DNA from: Homalodisca vitripennis
Taxonomy: Eukaryota > Arthropoda > Insecta > Hemiptera > Cicadellidae
Reading direction: 5' to 3'
Length of the DNA: 64,000 nucleotides
Assembly: GCF_021130785.1 (NCBI RefSeq)
Contig: NC_060215.1
Span: 72,864,001-72,928,000, forward strand
Shown: positions 1 through 11,622 of the stretch, in pieces
Position numbering within the stretch: position 1 is the first letter of the stretch
Layout of the letters: every line of letters starts with the position of its first letter
Made by a program: the position numbers and the translations under genes
The notes under the pieces: model-generated
Database searches by the model: none
Told to the model about the DNA's origin: nothing
The model's input: the letters and a program-made list of their open reading frames with translations, nothing else

Positions 1-2340
1 TTTTAATTTGTTGTACTGATGAAACAAAATTTACAAATATACAATTTTTTAGGGATACACACATATTGTTATACCAACAAAGCATATTGTTACATCTAAA
101 AGCATATAAAACATCTAAAAAATGCATATTTTTATTTTGAAATTTGAAAAACTAACAAACTAATTTGTAAAATCCTTATTGGTTCAGACTGACTATAAAT
201 ATCTTTTTATAGCTGTTTGTGTTTAATAGCATTGCCAATAATATGTTTAACTTATAAAACAGTAACTTAACTTACTAAAGAGCAGAGATAAATGTTATAT
301 TTTATGGTACAATATGATAAATAAAATGCTGCGATACAGCAAACCTTGTATAATGGTGAACAGACACTTTCCAAAACTATCAAAATATTATTTAAGTTGA
401 GATCAGCTGGCTATAGTAGTTAGAGACTTGGATATAGTTGGAAAACAAATGCGTACTATATAAAATGCATGTTGTAAAATATATAAATCTACACGGAGCA
501 TAACTATGACATTTCTTACAACTAACATTACCAACATGCTCCGTGCCTGCTGGCACTAAAAGGGTTGACACATTTCTCTATTAATTTTTAATGTCAATAT
601 ACTTTTAACACTTTGGTCAACTTTATATGTACGCAAATAAAGTATTTTTCTAAATTATTTCACATTATTTTTTGACATTAAATGAATGTTTGAGTACTGT
701 ATTCCATTATCGTTTCATACTTGTCGTTAAAAATTAGCTTTAATAAATTACTTTATCATTCAAATAAGAAAACTCTTTAAATTCATTCAAATGTTTAATG
801 AAAAATGCTAATAAGGATACAATTGCATAGTTTTATATTGATTTAACTGTTAAAATATAACTTTAGCCATAATTGGATCATACATTTTTATTTGATTTTT
901 TCAAATTCAATTAGTGAAACAAATACAAGTATCAATTTAACTGAGATTGATTGTAAACCATAACAATATATTTGTTAAATTTATTTAACCGATTTAAAAC
1001 ACGTTTAACCTAAACCAGACTAAATGACTGACACTAAAGGAAAATTCTCAAATCAATGTATTCTTATGTACAGATGAAATGCATTGTTACGTAAAACTTC
1101 GATATATATATATGAGTGAGTTTTCACATCAGTTTGTGACCTAAGATGTTTTCACAGGAATATTTCAAATACATAATTTTTGTTCAGTAAATAAACAGTT
1201 TTTTACAAGCATCTAGAAATACTTATCTAAAGGGTATCACATATTTTATTACTGTGTATGTTAAGCTTGGTTTTGCTAACATAAGCTTCTTTGATATACT
1301 ATTTTAATGCTATTTTCACTTGCCTGCATGCTGTATGCAATCACTTTGTACATAGCTTTGTAGTTGAAAATTAACTCTAAGAGAGATTGTGGTGATGAAT
1401 AAAGTATTTTCCATTATCCCGTTCTTGTTTTGTAGCCTAGAATGTTTGTAATTTGCCTGAAAAGATTTTGGTTTGGTTTTTTTAAGGTATAATGCACATT
1501 AGTGCTATGTGTACATAGCTCATAATTAATTTATGAAACACTTTTAGGGTCAACAGACAAAAGAAAGCGTATTTTATATGTACATTTGTCAATTTCATGT
1601 GGTGCAAGGTCAATTTTATTTCAGTTAAAGTCAGTTATAATTTGCAGTATTAAAATAATTAAAACTACAATGTCTTAATACAAACTATAACAATGTTCAC
1701 TTTAATAAATTTTGTGCCTTATGGAAGATTGTTTTTATTTTCTTTAGTTTTATTATTTATGTTGTAATAAATTTATTTTATATTTTTATTACATATTTAG
1801 TATTTTATGTATAAAAAGCCAGTCAAGGACAGATAACACTGTAATATATTGTATTTATAAATAGTGTGCTAATTTGTTACTATAGTTCTTATACTATAAA
1901 TAGTATACGGTGTTTCCAATGAAAGTACTAAAGTTATGTGCAGTTAAACCTCACAGAAAAACTACTAAGTTTGTATACACACTTCAATAGACAATATATA
2001 ATATATTTTATTGATATGATCCTCAAGAACAGTACATAGCATCAGTGGATTGTTACGTTCAACTATTCATATATGGTATTTATATACCAGAGCCCAAAAG
2101 TACCATCTCCCCATTTTAATAATTGAATGTTTGAGAATTTTCAAATCTCTTTTTTGTAATACCTCAGACTTGGTAAAGATGTTAGTAAAACAAAACCATC
2201 AACACCAAGAAAACTTGTTATTGGGGTTGCTGTCAAAAAGCATTTACCCCATTCTCGAAAATGGGGGTTATCTGGGTGTTTTTTTTTTTTTTGTTCTCTT
2301 AGGACAAGAAGCTTATAAATTGCACTTAGTCCTGTAAGAA
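1..2340. other. AT-rich non-coding stretch
   Basis: I see no convincing coding exon, RNA gene or full transposon here. Open frames are short, lack recognisable motifs and are rich in Lys, Ile, Phe and Asn, as expected from AT-rich DNA. It could be intergenic or intronic sequence. Confidence 0.6.
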
Positions 2341-2735
2341 CCTTTGCGCTGCTTCCGGAGTGACAGGATATTCAGGATGGGTAAGGTTAGGGAGTAGGTG
2401 CCGCCTCCTATCGAGATCCATGAGGAAGAATTAGGGCACTACATCTCAAAGTCGTCCCGGAAGAAGGGGAGGCCAGCTCTGAACTAGCCTCTCCAGTCAA
2501 AGTAGGCAGGGGGTGGCACACCCTTGTTGAGGTTAACAAGAACCTCTGAGGTAAGGGAACAAACCCCACCAACTCCAACAGTCATCTTCCACAGTAGACT
2601 AAACCTATCGAATTGCCCATGAACCCCAGAATCTCAACATTTGCGGTTAGTGATGTGCCGCTACTGGAGTTCAACTGGTAGGTATAAACCAGCCAGAAGT
2701 GATCCCTGCTGGGTAGTTATCTGGGTTAAATACAA
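2341..2735. repeat. GC-richer block of unknown origin, possible decayed repeat
   Basis: About 395 bp stand out from the AT-rich surroundings by clearly higher GC content, starting right after a short T-run at about 2280-2291. No frame is open throughout and I recognise no protein motif. The abrupt edges suggest an inserted repeat such as a SINE or a retroelement untranslated region, but I cannot name a family. Confidence 0.3.
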
Positions 2736-3021
2736 GATTTTTATCAGAAAGCCTAAAATAGGGTTTCGGACATTTGCTATCGGTTATATGTTACAAAATG
2801 CGTAACACAGCATTTTGAGGCTTGAATATCTGTCCTCTTTGTCAGATGAGGAGATAATTAGTACATCAAATTTAAAACATTCAGCAATGTTCTGCCATTA
2901 AAAAAGAAGGAAGAGGAAGAAAAACAAGAAAGAAAATATTTATTACATATCCCAAATGAGATTTGACTATTCTGAATTGTTTGAAAAGTTAAGATGTAGA
3001 GTGGAACTTCTGGGACTCCTG

Positions 3022-3024
<3 letters not shown>

Positions 3025-3102
<78 letters not shown>
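3025..3102. repeat. (TG)31 (TA)8 compound microsatellite
   Basis: A perfect run of 31 TG units (3025-3086) passes directly into eight TA units (3087-3102). On the minus strand it produces a spurious His/Thr-repeat open frame, which is not a gene. Confidence 0.97.
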
Positions 3103-3103
<1 letters not shown>

Positions 3104-3849
3104 TACCATAAATTCAACTGTGGAACCGTTTATAAATTAAACCGCATGTGAATTTAAACGCAGGAACTGACTTTTATTGACTACAGTAACGTTTTAGTCA
3201 TTTGTAAGTTTACATATTTTCTTCATTGGGAATAAAAGGCAAACTATAACTAACTATGGCACTTCCAGAGAATTTTGTGGCTTGGGGGAGAATAATCACT
3301 CTTACTCTCAATAATCAATGTACTTTTTACAATGATTTTTATAATTTGAAACAAAAAAATCTTCACTAGTTTAGTTAAACTTTTAATAAATTATTAATAA
3401 ACAGCATTTTACTTGGTAAAAATTACACAATGAATCTTACACTTTGAATAAATAATATCCTTGTGTTAATAATGAGTTAGTATAATATCATATCACTTCA
3501 CAGTAAGTGAACTGTTTACTATAGATATTTTATCTGTATCTTAGAAGAAAACAGTCTCTATAGAGTCATGTTTAATCAAATGCAATAAAGTTCATGATAG
3601 TTATTGGCACCACAAGATTCTGTTGGTAATTGATAAATTTGAGAATGGATGTTAGAAAATTGCACTACTCTGTAGTATCATCTTTAGGGAATAATTATCT
3701 CAGCAAAAATCATTGTGGTGTTAGTGAAACTTGTGGTTTTTTGGAACTTAGAAACAAAATTTTAATTATTTCAATTGTATGGTTATGTTTTAAAGAAATA
3801 TGTTATTCTTTTAAAAAATATTAAAATATTTTACTTATATTTTGTATAA

Positions 3850-3984
3850 ACTGCTCCTAATCTCCCACGGCAAAAGTATGAAGAAGGGGAGGCATGGTTT
3901 GGTATAAATGGCACTGGTACAAGCACTGGCACAGTTACTCTTGGTACAAGTGCCAATGCATTGGGTGCAGCTAGGCATACTTGA
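3850..3984 (+). CDS. Possible coding exon, unrecognised
   Basis: A frame runs open from 3850 to a TGA at 3982-3984 and reads as plausible protein, including a YEEGEAWFGING stretch followed by a Gly/Thr-rich, Ala-rich tail. It has no ATG. A weak acceptor may lie at 3875-3876 (caaaag/tatg), after a mediocre pyrimidine tract. Base composition is richer in GC than the flanks. I do not recognise a family. Chance composition, or a decayed exon, is the main alternative. Confidence 0.28.
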   Translation, partial: TAPNLPRQKYEEGEAWFGINGTGTSTGTVTLGTSANALGAARHT

Positions 3985-6900
3985 TGTCCTTCATGCTGAA
4001 AACATCTGTCTGAGTTTGGTTTTCAAGTTTTCTAGAATTATTATAAAAAATATAAGATTCCTATATTTAATTCTAGAAAATGTATGTTTTTAAACAATCA
4101 CATTCATTTCATCCTTCTTTGATGTATTCACGTCATGTCCACTGGAAGCTAACGTGTTGTCATACATTCCTGAAATTGAATATAAATCATAATGATTGAA
4201 AGGCTTGAAGGGATATGGGCAGCCTGTATCATTTTAACATTTTAATTGTATTACATGTTGTTCATTCATCTCAAGACCATTTTATATTTAACTAAATAAT
4301 TCTTTACTGTTTGTAACTTGATTTTGTGTTCTAGTTATTTTTTTCATTGCAATGAAACCAGATTCCATGACAATTGATTGTGCATGACAAGAAATGAATG
4401 GCCTGAACATTGTACTTTGAAAACAATGTCAATGACTGTTTGTCTTCATACTTGGTCACCTCTGCAGCTTATAGATTACTCAACAAAGTCACTCCTCTTA
4501 CTGAGTGTCAGAGATGTACAGGTTGTTGTCTCTTTTAAAGACCCTATCGGATATACATCATACTTCATCAGTGTCAAATTGTACCATAGTCCAAGTAACA
4601 TAAGATAAAGTCACATTCAGTCTCATGTATTTAGTGTGGCCACCTTGAGTGCAGTGGCAATCTCAACATATGTCTAAAAGTTCGGCACTGGGCATCCAAA
4701 TATTGCATTCCCCCTATCTTAGATATTAATATTGGAAGGCAGCTGATCTAATTGTGACTTGACTGTACATAATCCTAATTTGGAATTCTAAGAGAAACAT
4801 TGATTGGAGTAGTTTCATTCAAATTCTTCCTAACTTCTCCCCCATTTGTTGAACTGTTGATTACTCTAACCCATCATTTATCCTCGAGATACTTTGTAAA
4901 CAGCACTTCTCCACTGTCATGTGTAAGTTTTCTTATACCAAGCAATCCACTTCTGAACTTATTCTGAGAAGGACACTGCCGTAATAACCAATATACAGGA
5001 TTTGCAACCTGTCAAACTTTAAACTAGGGGTAGTAAAAGCCAGTGAGAGGATGTGCTCCATCTGACACTGTAACCTGGAAAAGCCTGTGAGCACATCCTT
5101 TGCTAGCTGTAACCATCACTAAACCAAAGCACACAAAGTTCACATTGTATCAGTAATGTTCACCTTGTATTGTTCCAACTCTCCCATTTACTCATCTTTT
5201 TAAGTTTTTACATAGATCTAGTCTTTAATAATCAGTTTTTACAATAGGAAAAGCCATCCCAGAAAAAGTTCAGCCTAGAAGAGTGTAGTTAGACCTCGTT
5301 CAGCTTGGATTGACTATTATGAAAAGGTCCTAAAGGAAATAAGAAAAACTCTAAAATCATATAACGAGAACAGAGACATTTTTTATTTCATTACATTGAT
5401 AATCTTAAGTGGCAGGATCACAGGAGAAAAGTAAAAAAATGTTGAAATCATCGTTTGACTGGCCACTCCACAAAATTATGGGATTGAACTGCAGCCTGTC
5501 CCTATTTCAACTTCCAATAGTTGTGTTAGCCTACACAAGTACAGTAGCTGTTACTCAAAGACCATACCTGAATTATATAAGATCAAGAGTTCCTTTGCTT
5601 CTTAATTGAATGACTAATTACTGACATACACACAAAATATTAATGCTATCAATGTTTCTTTGTACTCCTTGTTTTTTATATACTCATCTAAAATTGGATT
5701 TAAAATAAAATAACCAAGGCCTTCCTATTTTTATTTGTTCTCTTTTTTATTATTTATTCTCTTGTTAGCCTTGATAATAATCTTAAAGTATAAGGTATAA
5801 ATATGTTATAGTGCAGTTAGTGTAAAAAACTTCTCATCTTTCTTTTGTGCCTACGTCTGTGGACCCTAACTGTGTGATTCTAGTTCATTTTTGGTATGTT
5901 TTACATGACCACTAGTACATAATAAATACCAAAGATTTGTTAACTGTTGTTACATGTCAAAAGATAACTTATTGTCACTATGTAGTAGCAATAAGAATAA
6001 TTTAAAATTATAAAACAGCATGTGTAAAAAGCTTTACAGCATAATAAATAATAAGAATTTGTTAGCAGTCATAGGATGTCAACAAAATGTCTTATTTCAA
6101 TTATTGGTATGATGTATTAGCAATAAGAATGACTGAACATAATTAAATTGTATATTATACAACATGGTATAACATAATTTGTGAAATAATGTTGCTGTTG
6201 ATGTTGTTTATAGGAAACAGACACCCTTTCATTCATTTTCAGCTCTTCATTGAATCTACAGTGTGTTTTCTTTTACTATAATCAGATGCATAACAGGAAT
6301 GTAATTTTGCAATTATCGGATCAAGGCATTAAAATTAGCAAAATGCTCACCTGCTTATTGTGAGATTGATTTGTCTTTGATCGGCATCTGACTGTGTTTC
6401 CATTTAAAATAAATGAATGAGTAAAGCTTGAGTATAGCATGCATGGTATGCAATTTGCAGTTTGGTTTGTAAATTGTAGCACTGTATACACTACAACTAA
6501 AGTCTTTCGTCACTCACCATGCTAGAGTACTAGAGTTTCTCAATATTTGTTGTTTTTCTCCAGTCAGTTTCAGATAGAAGTAAAGTTGTATTATTATAAT
6601 ATAAATGTAATAAACAGTATGATATGTAGCTGAGTATATCAGAGCTTAACTGTAGAGAGTAGAATTTTGAAAATAACCAATGATGTAATTAATGTATAGA
6701 ATTATGAACAATATTTGACTCAGCTGTTTGTTATACAGATTTTTGTGAGAGTACTGTGTAACATTTTCATGTTAAGACAATAAAGTACTTTCAAATAATA
6801 CAATACCAGGTAATATGAGTATAAAGCAAATTAACTCCATTAATAAGAGTTAAGGTTTTAGTCAGTTTCTCACACAATCTTATTTTTTGAAATTAACCTA

Positions 6901-9530
6901 AACCATTGGTTAGTCTACACAGAACATCTAGAGCAGTTTGCATCATTTATATCCCTGTATAGGTGCCATTTTAACACTTTAAGATTTGTTGTCAACTTTA
7001 ATCAGCTTCGTTTAAACTCTTAATTAACATTACAATCTAATGGCACCCTCCTTACAATAGTTTTTGTTTTTTTAATAATTTTTTTCTAAAATTAATTGTC
7101 AGATTTAATAGTGAACCTGTTGTTCCATATATCTAATTTGAATGTGTATGTGATTAAATCAATAACCAGATATTTTATCTGCCCCAAGTGTGTGAAATAA
7201 CAATTTTCATGTCCTACTGTCTATTTTTCTGAGGAAAACATACTTTATATGTAAATTCATACATATTACTTCTCAATTTTCATATACCTTAGACAGGTTC
7301 ACCTCTGGTTAATTAATACTTGTCTAATTGGTCTATTCTGGAAACATAAACTTTGATTCTGTTACTAACATTTTTGAAACATTATGAAAGAAAAAGAACT
7401 TTTCCTTTTAAAAAGAAAGTAGCTCAGTTCAAGTTAAAGAATCAAATCTCTACCCACTGATTTTAGGTGAGATGCTCAGCAATAATCCTTTGATTATTAT
7501 TGATCAACAGGTTTGTTTTTTTACATCAGTATTAAAAGGCCTGAGGATAAGCAACCAAGCCTGTACCTGAGTGAATAGCACTTAGGGTGGATGAGGCTGC
7601 AATGGGTGACAGAGACGAGTTTTTTTATCTTCTGTGGAAGACACTCCTAGGTCCTTCAATTTATTTTTTATCTTTTGGAGTTGCATTAGACTTCCGGCTT
7701 CCAATATAACATGTGCATTACAATAGTTCTAACTTTACTCAGCTATTATAAAATTATTTCGTAAGTCAGCATATTTGAAAAGACAATAAATTCTGGCATT
7801 TACTAATTATTGTAAAGGTGCATTTTGGTGAGGTGGAGGAATGAGAACATATATGAATCCAACTACACCTAAGGTTTCACCACTGCTTTCTTTTAATTCA
7901 AGAATACTTTTCAAGACACATTAGCTAGAAGCTATTTATTGTACTAAAAGAGTACTATTACCAATGTTTTATTGCCTACACGTCTATATTTTGTGTCTAT
8001 TGCTTTTTTTTAGTTTTAATTTCAAACATTATTAATTTTTAAATATTAAACTTGATGTCTCATCATTGTTTTTCTTAGTTTGGTTGTTGTTGACATATAT
8101 GCCATTTATACGAGGAGGTCATTTATAATTTTATCACCGACACTAGTAAACACAACACATGCTTATATTTCTTTATATAAATATGATTCTTTTATTGGTG
8201 TTCTTAAAACAAAATAAACAATATAAAATTAACTTTTAAGTATACATATATAGATAACATCTAAACTTCAAATGACAATACCACATTCTAAATATTGTAA
8301 AACATAAATGTCCTACAATGCCATTATTAATTACAATAATATTTTTCATTTAACAAAATAATCAGATATAACAATATTAAATTTGCCCAGGAAAATTATG
8401 TGATATCAATGAATTTTTAAAGTTATGTAAAGATGCAAGGGTAGAAAGAAAGCCAAAAAGTCGATATTGTGTTAATTTTATTGTTACTTTATCACACGTA
8501 GTAATATAAAAGAAAGTATTCTGATGGTGCAGAAAATGTATTTTGGTTAAAATAGTCATTTTGTTGTAAACTGAATTGTAAAAATAAATTAGATCTTGTA
8601 ATTTAGTATGTGCATGTGTGTGTCTGTCAATCTGGTTGTAAATCTAATAGAACAAAAATTCTTGTTATTGTCAAACAAGCATTTTTGTCTGAAAGTGCTC
8701 TTAAACATATAGTATGATGTCTACCACTTCTTAGATCTGTGATATTTCTTAGGCATATTAGATGCAAAAAAATACCATAAAATAAATTTCCAAGAAATTT
8801 GGTTTCAAAGTAAAAAATATTAAATTGGATGTTGGATTGAAAAATGCAGTTGAAACGATTGCATAATTTATGATAAGACATCAGCATCTTTTAAATATGT
8901 GATATATGTACATACACATATATGGAGTATATTTGAATTTTGCACTATAAGTATTAATTATTATTTGAGGGGTTATATATAATTTAATTTTGGATATCCA
9001 AGGTGATAAGTTTGCAAGTAAAATCAGGTGTATTCTTAATTGTGGCTGACAGGATTGCTGGTACAGTCTATATTCCTGCCTTGAAGCTAATTCGCACAGT
9101 AAGTTATATTTGTTTCCAATATTACCATAAGGCTGGCAACAGTGTTTTTTTTGGAAAAAGCTGTGTTAATAACAACAAGATTACTGGAAACTAATTAGGT
9201 TGTTACAATAACTGTATTTATTTATTCTTAAGCTTCACATTACATCTTAATTGTATGACGAGTGATTTGTCATGAAACTTAAATGACTAAACTTCATTAA
9301 AGTATATATTACAACCAAATAAAAATAATTATAATAAATGAAGCAAAATTTGTAAAATCTGGGCCGTGTTATATAAGAGAAAACGGTAAAAAAAAACTCT
9401 AAATTCCATCATTTATTTTCGTTATTGATATGTTGTATTTTGATAAACAATACCACAAAAAAATAAATTAAAACACCTAAAGTATATACAATAAATATAT
9501 TATAATAAATATAATGAATAAAATAGCAAT
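3985..9530. other. AT-rich non-coding stretch
   Basis: Nothing identifiable. The longest open frames (for example at 8627-8887 on the minus strand) have low-complexity AT-driven composition and no motif. Slightly GC-richer patches at about 4640-4730 and 7540-7630 show no coding potential that I can defend. Confidence 0.55.
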
Positions 9531-9533
9531 TTA

Positions 9534-9560
9534 CGAAGGGGTACCAAAAAAAAACCGGAA
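9534..9560 (+). repeat. mariner left terminal inverted repeat
   Basis: 27 bp beginning CGAAGGGGTACC and ending CCGGAA. It pairs with 10819-10845 with four mismatches and abuts a TA target duplication. Confidence 0.9.
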
Positions 9561-9593
9561 TTATTTTATAAAAATTATATATTATCAAATTTT

Positions 9594-10650
9594 TTACAAT
9601 ACGACCTTATCTCCTTCAAAATAATCTCCATTACAACTAATACACTTGTCCCAACGGTATTTCCATTGATCAAAACATTTTTTGTAGTCATCTTTAGAAA
9701 TGGCTGCAAGCTCGAGCTTCGTTTTTTTCTTAACCTCTTCAATGCTGTCAAATCGTTGACCTTTCATGTGTGGAAATAAAAAAAAGTCGCATGGAGCGAG
9801 GTCAGGCGAGTAAGGTGCGTGGGGCAGCGGAACCATGCCGTTTTTGGCTAAAAACTGCCTAACTGAGATGGCTGTGTGTGCCGCTGCGTTGTCGTGGTGG
9901 AAGAACCAGTCTCCAGTCTGCCACAAATCGGGTCTTTTCTGGCGAACACTGTTGCGCAATCTTCTTAAAATCTCCAAATAAAATGTTTGGTTGACAGTCT
10001 GACCTGGACGAACAAACTCAGAATGAACAATGCCTTTAGCATCAAAAAAGCAAATCAACATGGTTTTGATGTTTGATTTGACTTGCCGACATTTTTTTGG
10101 ACGAGGTGAAGATGGCGACTTCCATTGGCTTGACTGTTGCTTCGTTTCTGGGTCATAACCATAGCACCATGACTCATCACCAGTAATTACCTTTTCCAAA
10201 AAATCGGGATCATTTTCGAGATGTTCTTTCAGAAGGCGGCAAGTTTCAACTCGATGTGCCTTTTGATGGTCAGTCAGAAGTCGAGGAACAAATTTGGCAG
10301 CAACCCTTTTCAGTCCTAAATCTCCTGTTAAAATTCGCTGAACCGAGCTCCAAGTTAACCCACTACTCTCTGATAGTTCCTCAATTGTCAATCGACGGTC
10401 GGTGAGCACAAGTTCACGAATTTTCTCAACATTTTCGTCCGTTCAAGAGGTTGATGGACGTCCAGAACGAGGTTTGTCTTCAATCGACATGTCGCCCTTT
10501 TTTAAATCGAGCGAACCACTCGTAGACCTGAGTTTTCCCCATAGCATCATCTTTGTAAGCTGTATTCAACATTAAAATAGTTTCTGCAGCATTTTTACCA
10601 AGTAAAAAACAAAATTTCACAGCTGCACGTTGTTCACTTAAACTTGCCAT
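9594..10650 (-). pseudogene. mariner transposase, one stop and one frameshift
   Basis: This cut-and-paste transposase (DDE/D superfamily, IS630-Tc1-mariner) would bind the terminal repeats and excise the element in the nucleus. The start codon reads from 10650 (MASLSEQRAA), which gives about 351 residues, normal for mariner. The N-terminal third is the helix-turn-helix region. The catalytic triad is preserved: GDESW, HDNAAAH and SPDLAPCDFF, with exactly 34 residues between the second and third Asp (D34D, the mariner signature). Damage: a one-base indel near 10494-10505 at the end of the first helix-turn-helix, and a TGA at 10443-10445 where an Arg codon (CGA) would fit. Downstream, 271 codons are open. 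It is a dead copy unless the two lesions are sequencing errors. Confidence 0.93.
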
Positions 10651-10818
10651 GACAAAAAACGAAACAAGAACAAAACAGGGTTAGCGAAAACAGTCACTAC
10701 GAACGAACAGAATGCACTAGGACAACGGAACTGGGGTCACTGAGCTCGCAATGGGTTGCGCGACACACGCCTAGCGGCAGGAATGTGTACTACACGCTGC
10801 CGGCTGCCAGCAATACAA

Positions 10819-10845
10819 TTCCGGTTACTTTTGGGTACCCCCTCG
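10819..10845 (-). repeat. mariner right terminal inverted repeat
   Basis: Read on the minus strand it begins CGAGGGGGTACC and ends CCGGAA. TA follows directly at 10846-10847. It lies about 170 bp upstream of the transposase start codon. Confidence 0.9.
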
Positions 10846-10867
10846 TATATATTCAAACCAATGTATT

Positions 10868-10967
10868 TAACCAATGACATCTTTTTTGTAATTACTTTGT
10901 TATGCTACTGATTTGGCACACCATTTGCCAAGTTTTCAGGTTCATCTTCTGTTAATTGGAAGAAAGA
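10868..10967. repeat. Direct repeat copy 1 (pairs with 11530-11622)
   Basis: About 100 bp, starting TTAACCAATGACAT and containing TTGCCAAGTTTTC and GGTTCATC, recurs in diverged form at 11530-11622 in the same orientation. The sequence between (11096-11480) also looks like decayed mobile DNA. Confidence 0.7.
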
Positions 10968-11529
10968 CTGTGATAGATCAATAGTATCATTAAATATTGA
11001 TTGTGAAATTACAGTTTTATCCTCTAGCCACTGACTCTTAATTTATTTTGAGTTTGGCTTATGAGGTGGTAAAGGTATTGGAAGGACTCTACACAGAGTG
11101 TTTCAAAATGATTATTAGGTCTTTAAGATGTTATAGTATTTATTCCATTTGACTAACAATCATACATAAAATTTCAAATGAAAGAGCAGCTGAAACAGTC
11201 TTTGTTTTTGCTAGAATTATTCAATGTAAGCACCATCTGTATATTGTATTAAGTTGAGATGAATTATTCCTATATCTTGATCATTGTTTCTGCCATGTTA
11301 ACTGCTTCAATACAGGGACATACATAGTAATATTAAGACATACCTTCACCAAACAGTTCAAATAGTATTCATATATACCATCTAGAACATGTAGAGCATA
11401 CGTATGTCATATTATGAATCACAGAAGATTAAAATCACATGGACTCAAATTGGGCATACATGAAGGCTATATGCACAACCCTTAGTGTTGGCCCTTGGGA
11501 GCCTTTCCAACGGTTGGGTACAATGTTGA

Positions 11530-11622
11530 TTAACCAATGACATTCTATGTTACGCTACTGATTTGTAACACTATCTTGCCAAGTTTTCTGGTTCATCGTC
11601 TTTTAATTGATGAAAGAGCCAT
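11530..11622. repeat. Direct repeat copy 2 (pairs with 10868-10967)
   Basis: Same orientation as copy 1 and about 80% similar by eye, with small indels. The short open frames on both strands here are not supported as genes. Confidence 0.7.

Larger units (their letters stand above)
9534..10845 (-). mobile_element. mariner-family DNA transposon
   Basis: The element is 1312 bp, the usual mariner size, and is flanked by TA on both sides (9532-9533 and 10846-10847), the standard target duplication of Tc1/mariner transposons. Terminal inverted repeats of 27 bp lie at 9534-9560 and 10819-10845 and match at 23 of 27 positions; both begin CGA and share GGGGTACC. It carries one transposase gene on the minus strand, broken by a stop and a frameshift, so this copy is non-autonomous. 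The internal region is GC-richer than the flanks. Confidence 0.95.

Noticed and set aside
2858..3109. Open frame with a His/Thr repeat on the minus strand
   Set aside because: It is the translation of the TG/TA microsatellite and has no support outside it.
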